Shown here one piece after another: positions 22,829-34,184 of a DNA stretch of 64,000 nucleotides (within the stretch, counting starts at the first letter, position 1; each line of letters opens with the position of its first letter). Made by a program: the position numbers and the translations under genes. A model generated the notes under the pieces. It was given only the letters and a program-made list of their open reading frames with translations, searched no databases and was not told the DNA's origin. The stretch spans positions 37,733,792-37,797,791 of the forward strand of contig OW121740.1 in NCBI GenBank assembly GCA_933228675.1, written 5' to 3'. This stretch comes from Stomorhina lunata (taxonomy: Eukaryota > Arthropoda > Insecta > Diptera > Rhiniidae).

Positions 22829-24539
22829 GTATATAGGACTGATGAATGGATATCGTGGGACAGTTTTCATTTAGACGAGTAAGAGAACAGTGAGACTAAG
22901 AATATTTGTAAACAAGTTTGTTTACAGTTTTTATGAAAGTGTCTAACTTTGAAAGTTAATAAAAAGATATTTTTGTAAAACGACATAAAGTGTTTTAATA
23001 TTGTTTTCGGTTGTATGCAAAAAGAATTACTTCAATGTTTTTTTTAAGGAAAAATGTAACAATATATGTAGACCCTATTCTTAGACAACAAATCATATAT
23101 CCTGTCCTATGATTATGGTATTTTTTATCCTATTCTGTTGATATTATCAATATTGATCCCATTCTATAAATATATGGGCAATATTGAAAATTTCCAGTAA
23201 TTGACATGTAAACAATGTAAATAATCCACTATTTCCTCAACAATGACATTAAAACATTAAAGGTGTTCAGTTTTTGACACCAAATTTATAATGTAAGACA
23301 ATTTGAATTTAAATTTATTGACAAGCTGTTAACGAGTAGTTTTTCCTATGTCTTTCAAAACATACATACATATGTATGTATGTATGTCTATTGAAAATAT
23401 AAGGGAAGTAAACGGAAACATTTAAAATGACTAAAGGACTATGAGTCCATAGTTCACAAAACCAGAAAATAAGTAGTTTTTTCCATAAATAAATGGATTA
23501 TTTGGAATAATACACATTAAATTTATTGTGTGAATGAATGCAATTCGAAGTTCGAAGTGTAGGAGGAAGAGGGTGGCCTGTCGTGAAAACTACTTACTCC
23601 AACAATATTCAAATTGTTAATAGTTAATATTAACAAATAGTTAAAAAGCATTAAAACGAGCTGCCAACATAGTAAAACATCTAAGAAACATTTTAAACAA
23701 AATTTTAACTTTTTTGGGCGAAAAAATAAAGGAAGAAGGAAAGACAAACAAATGGCAGATGGACAGACGGAAAGGCAGTCGGACAGAAAACATGGGGCTA
23801 AAGAAATGGCATTTGAACACTGTTGGAAATGGCAGTAATGTGACCATTTAAGACCTCTTTCTGATGGCTTATGGAGTGAAAACGTCCTGCTGTGTAAAAA
23901 CAAATTATAGGCATGTAATGTTGCATGTTTTTTGTTAGATGTTCAAACAAAAAATAAACTTCAAACACTCGACTACTCTCGAACTCTTTAGATACAACCA
24001 TAAAGATACTTTTTGCTACAAACATGACTTCTCGTATGCAAAAGTTTTATAAGAAATTATTAATAAAAAAATCCATAAAATTATGAAAAAAGATTATGGA
24101 TTTGAGGAAGCAGAAGAAGTAGGTACCTCGTACTATCGTATGTTTATTCATAATTTTTAGATAAATGGACTTGGTTACCAAATGTACTCGTAAGTATGTG
24201 TAAATGTAAATGTTTAGCTGTAACAATTGTAACCCAGTATGTTATGATGTTATGAAGTTTTTCTGCAATTTTTACAAATTTGATTTCAGTTTTTTTTTGC
24301 TGCTGCCCCAGCCCCCTGCCGATCTTTTTAGCATTTATATGTGAGATTTTCTTTTTCAATTCATTTCTAGTTCAAAAATGTTGTAAATGCAAAAAAAGGT
24401 AGTGAAGAAAAAATAAACCTGAGGTTTTTTTTTAGCCATTTGGGTACTTTAAATTTTTATAGGAAAAGAGTGAAGGAAAAAGATTTTATCAGAGATTGAG
24501 TTTTTTTTTAAGTCAGGATTTAGAAAAATTTTTGAAAAT
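22829..24539. other. AT-rich stretch, no gene seen
   Basis: Contains a few decayed GATC-satellite pieces (about 23090-23180), a palindromic CATA/TATG microsatellite (about 23362-23388) and poly-A/T runs. Several overlapping open frames at 23520-24360 have low-complexity content without known motifs, so I do not call them genes. Confidence 0.45.
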
Positions 24540-26760
24540 AGGTTTTCATAAAAAGGAGTCAATAGGAAAATTTTAATAAAAATCTAATTTTTTCAAAATT
24601 TCCTATAAATATTCAATTTTTGAAAAATTTCCTACAAAAAAGGAATTTTTTGAAAAATTTCCTATAAAAAATGCAAATTTTTGAAAAATTTCCTATAAAA
24701 AAAGAAATTTTTGAAAAATTTCCTATAAAAAAGGAAATTTTTGAAAAATTTCCTATAAAAAAGGAAATTTTTGAAAAATTTCCTATAAAAAGTGGAATTT
24801 TTTTAAAAATTTCCTATAAAAAAAGGAAATTTTTGAAAAATTTCCTATAAAAAAAAGGAAATTTTTGAAAAATTTTCTATAAAAAAACGAAATTTTTGAA
24901 AAATTTCCTATAAAAAAAGGAAATTTTTGAAAAATTTCCTATAAAAAAAAGGAAATTTTTGAAAAATTTCCTATAAAAAAAAAGGAAATTTTTGAAAAAT
25001 TTCCTATAAAAAAAAAGGAAATTTTTGAAAAATTTCCTATAAAAAAAAGGAAATTTTTGAAAAATTTCCTATAAAAAAAAGGAAATTTTTGAAAAATTTT
25101 CTTATAAAAATAGGAAATTTTCTATAAAAAGAAAATTTTTGAAAAATTTCCTATAAAAAGAAAATTTTTGAAAAATTTCTTATAAAAGAAGGAAATTTTT
25201 GAAAAATTTCTTATAAAAAAGGAAATTTTTGAAAAATTTTCTATAAAAAAAAGAAATTTTTGAAAAATTTCCTATAAAAATAGGAAATTTTTGAAAAATT
25301 TCCTATAAAAATAGGAAATTTTTTAAAAATAGGAAATTTTTGAAAAATTTCCTATAAAAATAGGAAATTTTTGAAAAATTTCCTATAAAAATAGGAAATT
25401 TTTGAAAAATTTCCTATAAAAATAGGAAATTTTTGAAAAATTTCCTATAAAAATAGGAAATTTTTGAAAAATTTCCTATAAAAATAGGAAATTTTTGAAA
25501 AATTTCCTATAAAACTAGGAAATTTTTGAAAAATTTCCTATAAAAATAGGAAATTTTTGAAAAATTTCCTATAAAAATGGGAAATTTTTGAAAAATTTCC
25601 TATAAAAATAGGAAATTTTTGAAAAATTTCCTATAAAAATAGGAAATTTTTGAAAAATTTCCTATAAAAATAGGAAATTTTTGAAAAATTTCCTATAAAA
25701 ATAGGAAATTTTTGAAAAAATTCCTATAAAAATAGGAAATTTTTGAAAAATTTCCTATAAAAATAGGAAATTTTTGAAAAATTTCCTATAAAAATAGGAA
25801 ATTTTTGAAAAATTTCCTATAAAAATAGGAAATTTTTGAAAAATTTCCTATAAAAATAGGAAATTTTTGAAAAATTTCCTATAAAAATAGGAAATTTTTG
25901 AAAAATTTCCTATAAAAATAGGAAATTTTTGAAAAATTTCCTATAAAAATAGGAAATTTTTGAAAAATTTCCTATAAAAATAGGAGATTTTTGAAAAATT
26001 TCCTATAAAAATAGGAGATTTTTGAAAAATTTCCTATAAAAATAGGAGATTTTTGAAAAATTTCCTATAAAAATAGGAGATTTTTGAAAAATTTCCTATA
26101 AAAATAGGAAATTTTTGAAAAATTTCCTATAAAAATAGGAAATTTTTGAAAAATTTCCTATAAAAATAGGAAATTTTTGAAAAATTTCCTATAAAAATAG
26201 GAAATTTTTGAAAAATTTCCTATAAAAATAGGAAATTTTTGAAAAATTTCCTATAAAAATAGGAAATTTTTGAAAAATTTCCTATAAAAATAGGAAATTT
26301 TTGAAAAATTTCCTATAAAAATAGGAAATTTTTGAAAAATTTCCTATAAAAATAGGAAATTTTTGAAAAATTTCCTATAAAAATAGGAAATTTTTGAAAA
26401 ATTTCCTATAAAAATAGGAAATTTTTGAAAAATTTCCCATAAAAATAGGAAATTTTTGAAAAATTTCCTATAAAAATAGGAAATTTTTGAAAAATTTCCT
26501 TTAAAAATAGGAAATTTTTGAAAAATTTCCTATAAAAAGTAAATTTTTGAAAAATTTTGCTATAAAAACAAAATATTTGAAAATTTTCCTATAAAATGTA
26601 AATTTTTGAAAAATTTTCTAAAAAAAGTAAATTTGTTAAAAATTTCCTTTAAAAAGATAATTTTTGTGAAACTTACTATAAAAATGCAATTTTTGAGAAA
26701 TTTCCTATAAAAAGGATTTTTTTCAAAAACTTTTTATAAAATGGGAATTTTTGAATCCTA
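24540..26760. repeat. Satellite array with 31-bp palindromic unit
   Basis: About 70 units. In the homogeneous core (25260-26520) the period is 31 bp: AGGAAATTTTT, a single G, its reverse complement AAAAATTTCCT, then ATAAAAAT. Thus 23 of 31 bp form a perfect dyad around one base. Units left of about 25120 have 29-33 bp with variable A runs. Four adjacent units near 25980-26090 share AGGAGATTTTT, a sign of local unit duplication. Both edges decay gradually. Confidence 0.97.
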
Positions 26761-27175
26761 TTTTGTGAGTGCGATCGCTCTTGTTATTATACCATATTTT
26801 GAAAATTTCCACAACGGACATGTATCTACTCCTTTGAGCTCATATGTGAGATAAGTACAATTTATAGAGCTCTTTTTTGGTGTGGCTCTAATAAAGGCTA
26901 TTTTCACATTTAAATTATAAGATTAAAGTCAAGTTTTATGTTTTGCAAAATTGTAACTATTTTTGTCTTTTGTATAATTTTGTTGGTATTACTTCTTTTA
27001 ATCCGCACATTTAAGTAATGAAGTATAAAAAAAATAGTTTAGCCTAAATGAACATAATGAAAAATTGTTATGAATAAGGGATTACAGAGATTTGATATAT
27101 ATGGAAAAAGGAGGAAATTAGTAAAGGTATGGAGATTATATGTGAAATCAAAATTATAGTAAAATATGAATTTGA
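26761..27175. other. AT-rich stretch, no gene seen
   Basis: Short single-copy-looking spacer between two arrays. It holds GCGATCGCTC at about 26771 but no recognisable feature. Confidence 0.4.
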
Positions 27176-28415
27176 TCGTATTCTGTGAATACGATCAATA
27201 GGAATTCTTTTCTATGAATATGAACAATAGTGATCCTATAATGTGAATATGTTTAATATTGATCATTAGTAATCATATTTCTTCTCTGTGAATGTGATCG
27301 CTAGTGATCATTTTCAATGAATTTTATCACTAGTGATACCATGATCTTTATATTATATTTTAAAAATATGACCAAAAATGATTCTGTCCAATAAATATGA
27401 TCACTAGTGATTCGATTCTATGAATATTATCACTAATGATCCTATTCTAAAAATATGAGAACAAGAGATCGTATTCTATGAATACGATCGGTAATAATAC
27501 TATTCCATAATATAATAACTAATGATCGTATTATATAAACATGATCACTAGTGACCTTATTCTATAAATATAACCCCAATGATCCCCATTGACTTTATTA
27601 TACGAATATGATCACCAGTGATCTTATTCTATATACATATATGATCATTAGTAACCTTGTATTAGGAGCCTAGAATACGATCATCAGTTACATATTCTAC
27701 GAGTATGATCACTAGTATATCTATTCTAAGAATATGATCAGTAGTGATTCTATTCTATAAATATGATCACTAATGATCCTATGCTATAAATATGAAAACT
27801 AGTGATTGTATTATATAAATATGATCACTATGATCCCCACTGAGTTTATTATACTGTATGATCACCAGTGATCCTATTCTATATACATATATGATCATTA
27901 GTAACCTAGTATTTGAGTATGATCACTATCAATCCTATTCTATGAATACGATCATCAGTTACATATTCTATGAGTATGATCACTAGTAATTCTAAGAATA
28001 TGATCAGTAGTGATTCTATTCTATAAATAAATATGAAAACTAGTGATCGTATTCTAAAAATATGATCACTAATGATCCTATTCTGTAAATATGATCACTA
28101 ATGATCCTATTCTATAAATATGAAAACTAGTGATCGTATTCTAAAAATATTATCACTAATGATCCTATTCTATAAATATGATCACTAATGATCCTATTCT
28201 ATAAATATGATCCTATTCTATAAATATGACCACTGATTTTGTCATACAATATGATTATCAGTGATCTTTTTTGTATACATATAAGATCATCACTTAATTA
28301 TTTTATGAGTACGATCACTAGTAATTCTATTCTAGGAATATGATCACTTGTGATCCTATACTATAAATTTTATCACTAATGATCCTATTTTGTGGAAAAG
28401 ATCACAAGTGTTTGT
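27176..28415. repeat. Degenerate GATCACTAGTGATC satellite
   Basis: Decayed 28-31-bp units reading ATGATCACTAGTGATCCTAT and TCTATAAAT, the reverse-complement layout of the array at 43 kb. Many units have lost half of the dyad (GATCACTAATGATC). A block at about 27590-27730 recurs with changes at about 27840-27980 (ATGATCACCAGTGATC, then ATATACATATATGATCATTA), pointing to a duplicated block of about 250-260 bp. Confidence 0.85.
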
Positions 28416-29610
28416 ATTCTTTTTCTGTTATTTATGCTGATGCTCTTTAATGAAAATGGCCGAAATCGATCGTATTTTTAGTTTTGTTTTAGAGATTTTG
28501 TTGCTCAATCTAAAACTTTCCATCTTTCTATCAACTGAGAAAACTTCTGATCAAAAGTCAACTACGAAAACCTTTCCCATCACAGGCAACCTGTTACTTT
28601 TTCTTATCTTTTTCAAATGAAAATAAATCTTACTTTCAATTAAAGTTGTTTCAATTTTAATTTCACTTTAACTCATTTTCAATTTTATTTTATTTCATGT
28701 TAATAATCGTAAGATCAAAAGAAAATCTGTTGGAAATAAAAAAAAAAAAAAGAATCGCAACTTTACTCTTACCTTTGACCAGAAAACTTCACGAAAAATA
28801 ATTGTTCATTCGTTTCTTTCCAAAAAGCACTCACTCACTACCGTCCGACTCTTATAGGTTTCATACAAATGGCAAAAATGTCAGTGAAATGTGTCGCTTT
28901 TGCTGGTGACTTTGTACATTTATGATCATGTTAAAAACATGTCAAATGTCATTAATGATTAAAAACAACTAATGTTTTCAATTTTATTATCGTAAATTCA
29001 AAATTTTCAATCAACAAATAATCGTGATAATAGAAAACCAAAAAAATTTCAAAAGAAAAATCGAGGAAATGTTCACTACTTTTTTTTTTCTGTGTGTCTC
29101 CATTAAAGTTAGCAGGACTTTCATAAAATTTTTTTTAGTGATATTTCGATAATGATTTGGAAAATTGTTAAATTAACAAAAAAAAAAAAAGCAAATCTTT
29201 AGAAAAACGACAAGTTAAATACTTTAAAGTTAAAAAGTAACAAAATTGACTTTAACCAGATCCACATTTAACCTTTTTCCGTGTAATCTTACAAGAGCAA
29301 ATTTAATAATCAACTAATTGAATGTTACTTTTTGTTGGTTAATTTTGTTTTTTCTTAATCATTTTTTAGTCATCATAAAAACAATTCATCTTTTTTGTTA
29401 TTAACTAAATATAAAAATTGTTTTTTTTTCTCTTGATCTCGGGTTTAAAGAGCCAAATTAAGAGGAAGAACTGACTTATTAGTTAAGATTTACACTGATT
29501 CCTAAGTAACATTTATAATAGTGTTGATCATATTCCAATAGAATAAGATCACTAGTGATCATATTTCAATAGAATACGATACTAGTGTTTCTATTCCTAT
29601 GGAATAGGAT
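28416..29610. other. AT-rich stretch, no gene seen
   Basis: Non-repetitive with poly-A runs. At 29520-29610 three GATCACTAGTGATC-type satellite units reappear. I see no exon, RNA gene or transposon end. Confidence 0.45.
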
Positions 29611-29668
29611 CTGATGAAACCTAATTTTTCAATTAATTCTAAAGTTCGAATAATTAATTCCCAAATAA
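29611..29668 (+). repeat. Duplicated segment holding the empty site of family-R copy 3
   Basis: The sequence CTGATGAAACCTAATTTTTC and the following 38 bp recur at 30041-30056 plus 30845-30885, but there they are split by the family-R element. This copy is uninterrupted. It shows the target before insertion as a run of five T. After insertion two T lie left and five T right of the element, which implies duplication of TT. Confidence 0.85.
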
Positions 29669-30056
29669 TTAAAAAGCGAAGAACACGTTGCATTTACATA
29701 CACATACATTCATGAAATTTACTTACATATGTGAACACTGTTACTATTCTATAAATAACATCAAACCAAAAAGTCTTGTTCTTCTCTACATGCCAACGGC
29801 AAGTGAAAAGATCGAGCAAAACAAGTAATAGGAGAAATACACAATCAATTAAATGTAGTGATGTTCGATCAAACTCAATGAGTTAAATTGATGATTACTC
29901 TGCAATTTGACAACTCGACTGTGATCGAGGGCGCTAAGTGCTGATGACGTCCTGTGGCGGGACAGAAATTGCAAATTTTTCTCCATAATTTACTTTCCAA
30001 TTTTCAAAATTAATAATTTGAAAATTAAATGAACTCAAGCCTGATGAAACCTAATT

Positions 30057-30844
30057 ATACCCTTCACCACCAAAGGTGGAAAGGGTATTATAAGTTTGTG
30101 CTGATGTTTGTAACGCATAGAAATATTTGTCTTAGACCCACCTTTTAGTATACCAATAGGCTTAGAATCACTTTCTGAGTCGATTTAGCGATGTCCGTCC
30201 GTCTGGCTGGCTGGACCCCCAAGTAAACCTTGTAATCAAACTACAGGTCGCAATTCTAAAGATAATTTGATGAAATTTGGCACAGATCATTTTTTTGATA
30301 ATGGGACCATGGCTATTAAAATTGGTCAAAATCGGTCTATTATTTATGGTACCTCCCATAGGTCCCACTTCCCGGAATTCATATATTGGCCACAAATATC
30401 AATATTTTTTCATGAAATTTAAATCAAATACTGTTTATGTCAACTAAAATCACTGTACCAAATTTCGCTAAAATCGGTCAACATTTGACCATAGCTCCCA
30501 TACAAACTTTTCTTTAAAAACGCACTAAATAGGACAAAAATCACTAAAAAGCTCGTAAATCTGAAGATAATGGGAATTTTAAGTTTATTTTTTACATATA
30601 TAATTTTTGTAACAACTGTAATCAATTTGCCAAATATCCAGATAATCGGTCCACATTTGACCCTAGCTCTCATATAAGTCCAAATGTCGGAAGCAGCTTG
30701 AATATAAAAGTTTTGAGAAAATGTTTGTATGATGGCAAAATTTAGCAAATATTTATCTTTATACAGAAAAAATAACACTTTTGACCAAAGTGGTGAAGGG
30801 TATCTTATGGTCGGGCTTGACCGACTATAGCACTTTCTTACTTG
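30057..30844 (+). mobile_element. Dispersed family R element, copy 3
   Basis: Complete 788-bp copy from ATACCCTTCACC to CTTACTTG. It carries the landmark GATGTCCGTCCGTCTG and the mirrored GGTGAAGGGTATC near the end. Comparison with 29611-29668 fixes both ends independently of any database. No coding capacity is evident: the open frames on the minus strand recur in other copies only with interruptions. Confidence 0.9.
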
Positions 30845-31163
30845 TTTTTCAATTAATTCTAAAGTTCGAATAATTAATTCCCAAATAAGTAATGGAAGAT
30901 TTTTAAAAACTTTTTAAGTTTAAAAGAAATTAAATAAAAAATGAACAAGTAAGAGTGGTTTATTCGACTATGCCGAATCTTGGATACCATTCACCAATGG
31001 TGGTCCAAAAGTAAAGTACAAACCAAAAAAGTTTATTGTTAGTTCTATAGTTTCTGATTACTGAACTTTAACTCAAACATTGACATAATAATATTTCAGA
31101 TTTAAGTTATACGGGTTTTGTCAATCTATACGAGCTTTAGGGTGATAGGTTATACACTCTTAT
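30845..31163. other. Spacer with a family-R-like end sequence
   Basis: At 30943-31010 the order GAACAAGTAAGAGTGG, TTCGACTATGCCGAATC, GATACCATTCACCA parallels the inverted end of family R (AACAAGTAAGAAAG, AGTCGGTCAAGCCCGAC, GATACCCTTCACCA). The hairpin around CGACTATGCCG is kept although the sequence differs. This may be the end of a related family. Confidence 0.45.
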
Positions 31164-31164
31164 C

Positions 31165-31726
31165 CAGTCAGCATTTTTGTTATTTTCTGATCATATTTGA
31201 CTCTTTTTCGACTGCCGCGGACGATTAAAACAATCGAATATGCTATCATTTTTGATTCGAAAAAGACTGTGCCTTCGGGAGAAAATGGTACCCTAGCCGC
31301 GACTCCCTTGAAAGAATCTTTTATGAGCACCTTTATGAGTCTTTTACGAGCCATTTTCGAGTCATTTTTGACTCAATTTTGATTATTTTTTCAGTTGATT
31401 AAAGAAAAAAGTAACATTGCCTTTGCAATTGTACATACATATGTACAGTCAGCATTTCTGTTATTTTCTGATCATATTTGACTTTTTTTCAACTGCCGCG
31501 GACGATTAAAACAATCGAATATGCTATCATTTTTGATTCGAAAAAGACTGTGCCTTCGGGAGAAAATGGTACCCTAGCCGCGATTTACTTGAAAGAATCT
31601 TTTATGAGCACCTTTATGAGTCTTTTACGAGCCAATTTCGAGTCATTTTTGACTCAATTTTGATTATTTTTTCAGTTGATTAAAGAAAAAAGTAACATTG
31701 CCTTTGCAATTGTACATATGTAGAGT
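31165..31726 (+). repeat. 281-bp tandem duplication
   Basis: Two copies start at CAGTCAGCATTT(T/C)TG (31165 and 31446) and remain nearly identical through GACTGCCGCGGACGATTAAA, CTTCGGGAGAAAATGG and the end GCAATTGTACATA. Differences are a handful of substitutions (for example GACTCCCTTG against GATTTACTTG). The first copy also contains a TGTAC microsatellite extension before the second starts. Confidence 0.92.
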
Positions 31727-31860
31727 ATGTTTATACGAATTGAGTTACCTTAGAGAGAGAGAGAGAGAGTAGAGAGATGAAGTGCGGTGTAAAGTCTATT
31801 TTTAGAACACTGAGAAGTTGCGCTATTTCTTGTTATTTTATTTATTTTTTTGTCGACGGC

Positions 31861-31942
31861 CTCGAACTGGGATCGAACTCAGGCTAAAAATGATATCTTA
31901 TGCTTAGTAGTCGGTGTGCTAACCCACTCAGCTACAGCACCC
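31861..31942 (-). other. tRNA-like sequence (tRNA-derived SINE relic)
   Basis: On the minus strand, TAGCTGAGTGGG (31934-31923) fits the A box and GAGTTCGATCCC (31880-31869) the B box. About 42 bp lie between the boxes, as in class II tRNAs with a long variable arm. The anticodon arm does not fold cleanly. An A-rich tract (about 31825-31855 in plus coordinates, T-rich there) follows downstream, as expected for a SINE. Confidence 0.45.
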
Positions 31943-32524
31943 ATTATCTATGCGCGTTAAAAAGTATTGCAAAACCAACACCATGGGAGTAACCTTTTTA
32001 TCATTTAACTGTGCAAAATCTGTTTCCAAAATAGCGTTAAAAACTATCGAATTTCAATCCCTTAAATGTTTGATTTTTAATTAATATGCTTTTTGTTATT
32101 GTATTTTTAAATAGTTAGTTTTAAAGCATAAGCGCGAATCTACTTCGACTAGTTTTTTAATCGCGCAGACGACAAATCGTTTTTTGGTCTTCCAAACTGA
32201 TTAAAAAATACTCATTTGGGTGATTTTTCAAAAAATAATCTTCTAAATGCTGACTGGGTAGTTGTAGATACAAACGTGAGATACAGTCGAACTTCTATAA
32301 AATGAATTACCGTTATACCGAAAAAATCTTCAACTTATGGAGACTTTAACTTTGGAAGTCAAATTTAAGAACGTCAAATTTAAAAACGTCAAATTTAAAA
32401 ACGAAATTGGCTTTAACTTTTGGAAAATTCAAGTAATAGAAGTTCAAATTAGAGAAGTTAGCTTTTAAATGGATAAATATGAAGCGTAAATTTGTTGCTA
32501 ACGTATCATTGTCGGAAAGTAATT

Positions 32525-33326
32525 ATACCCTTCACCACAATTGGTGGAAAGATTATTATAAGTTTATGCTGATGTATGTAACGCATAGAAATATTTGTCT
32601 TAGATCCACCTTTTATTATACCAATAGGCTTAGAATCACTTTCTAAGTGGATTTAGCGATATCAGTCCGTCCATTTGCCTGGCTGGACCGCTGTAACCCC
32701 ATGTAAACCTTGTAATCAAAGTACAGGTCGCAATTCTAAAGAGAATTTGATTAAATTTAACACAAATATTTTTTTTTTGATAGTGGGTCCATGGCTATTG
32801 AAATTCGTCAAAATCGGTTCATTATTTATGGTACCTCTTAAAGGTCCCACTTCCCGGAATTGATATATTGGCCACAAATATCAATATTTTTTTCATGAAA
32901 TTTTAAACAAATACTGCTTATGTAAACTTAAATCACTGTATCCAATTTTGTTGCAATCGGTCCACATTTGACCATAGCTCCCATACAAACTTATGTGTCA
33001 AAACGCACTAAATGAGTCAAAAATCACTAAATTGCTCGTAAATCTAAAGATAATGAGAATTTTAAGTTTTTTTTTTGCTACACAATTTTTGTAACAACTG
33101 TAATCAATTTGGCAAATTTCGAGATAATCGGTCCACATTTAACCCTAGCTCTCATATAAGTCCAAATGACGGAAACAGCTTAAATATATAAGTTTTGAGA
33201 AAATATTTGTATGATGGCAAAATTTAGCAAATATTTATATTTATAGAGGAAAAATAACACCTTTGACATTAGTGGGGAAGGGTATCGTATAGTTGGGCTT
33301 GATCGACTATGGCACTTTCTTACTTG
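32525..33326 (+). mobile_element. Dispersed family R element, copy 4
   Basis: 802-bp full-length but divergent copy from ATACCCTTCACCAC to CTTACTTG, with TT on both sides (GTAATT and TTAAAG). The CCGTCC motif has decayed to CAGTCCGTCCATTTG, and the terminal AGTCGGGCTTGACC to AGTTGGGCTTGATC, so it is older than copies 3 and 6. Confidence 0.87.
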
Positions 33327-33571
33327 TTAAAGAATAGGATTTATTTTCATAACAGTTGGAACTATTTTTATAAATTCTAATAAACATTGATTATTTTCAT
33401 AGAATATGATTGTATTGATCATTTTTTATATTTTTTTTTTTTTTTATAATAGAATGATTCCGAAAATTTTCGTCCCAAAAATAGAATTTTTTTAATTTTA
33501 ATCTCTTTGATTTTGTTTAAGTTTAAAATCTATATTCTCCTTTTGTCTCCAGCTGTTATGGTGTAAAAACC

Positions 33572-34033
33572 AGACTCATATCCTAAATCGCTTAGATTAT
33601 ATTGGCTCCCAATGTTAGACGTCTCGGGTATTCTTGTGAAAAATTGGCAATGTTTACGACTCAATAACTTTTGAACTCGTTATCAGATTTTAATAAATTT
33701 GATGTCATTGGAAAGGATTTTAATTTTTCTTTGGGAACATAAAAAACTGTAAAAAATAAAGAAAATTAAAAGACAGTTTTTCAGAATATTCAAGGTTGAA
33801 TGACATTTTTCATGGTAAAGGTCCTTGAGATATGATAATAGATTTTTTTTTCGAATAAAATAGAAATTCGATAATCGAAAAGAATAATTCATATTCTTTC
33901 CAACGACTTTGAATTTATTAAAATCTGATAAGGCGTTCACAAGTTATTGAGTTGTAAACATTAGCAATTTTTTACAAAAATACCTGAGATGTCCAACTTT
34001 GGGAGCCTGTATAATTTTAACCATATAAGGTAT
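33572..34033. mobile_element. Palindromic element, about 460 bp
   Basis: Arms of about 125-145 bp: 33572-33715 and 33893-34033. Shared landmarks are GGCTCCCAAWGTTGGAC, CTCAATAACTT, TATCAGATTTTAATAAATT and GTTGGAAAG. The loop (33716-33892) is AT-rich. Ends fade without a clear target-site duplication. Class is unknown. Confidence 0.65.
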
Positions 34034-34184
34034 AGAGCTTTTAACGTCATGTTTTCCGCTACTAAGAGTAGTATACACGACCGAAATCTTAGCAATATCT
34101 TAGTTGGTCACATTGTGAAGTGGGACAAGAAATTTAAGAATTACTCAATTTTTGATCAATATTGATTATATTCAGAGAATATAA

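Larger units (their letters stand above)
31164..32263. mobile_element. Element with CCAGTCAGCATTT inverted ends
   Basis: CCAGTCAGCATTT at 31164-31176 and its exact reverse complement AAATGCTGACTGG ending at 32263 delimit about 1.1 kb. The left 281 bp are tandemly duplicated (31165-31445 and 31446-31726). A (GA)n tract follows at about 31754, then a tRNA-like sequence on the minus strand. I see no clear target-site duplication and no transposase. Each left repeat contains a 61-codon frame, but it is interrupted by nothing more than repeat identity and has no known domain. Confidence 0.55.

Noticed and set aside
29941..29975. CTGATGACGTCCTGTGGCGG followed by GACAGAAATT: a second hammerhead-like core with a 6-bp stem
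   Set aside because: Core and stem II can be drawn, but stem I has no complement on the two sides, there is a C-A mismatch at the base of stem II, and it is not in a repeated element. Chance similarity is more likely.
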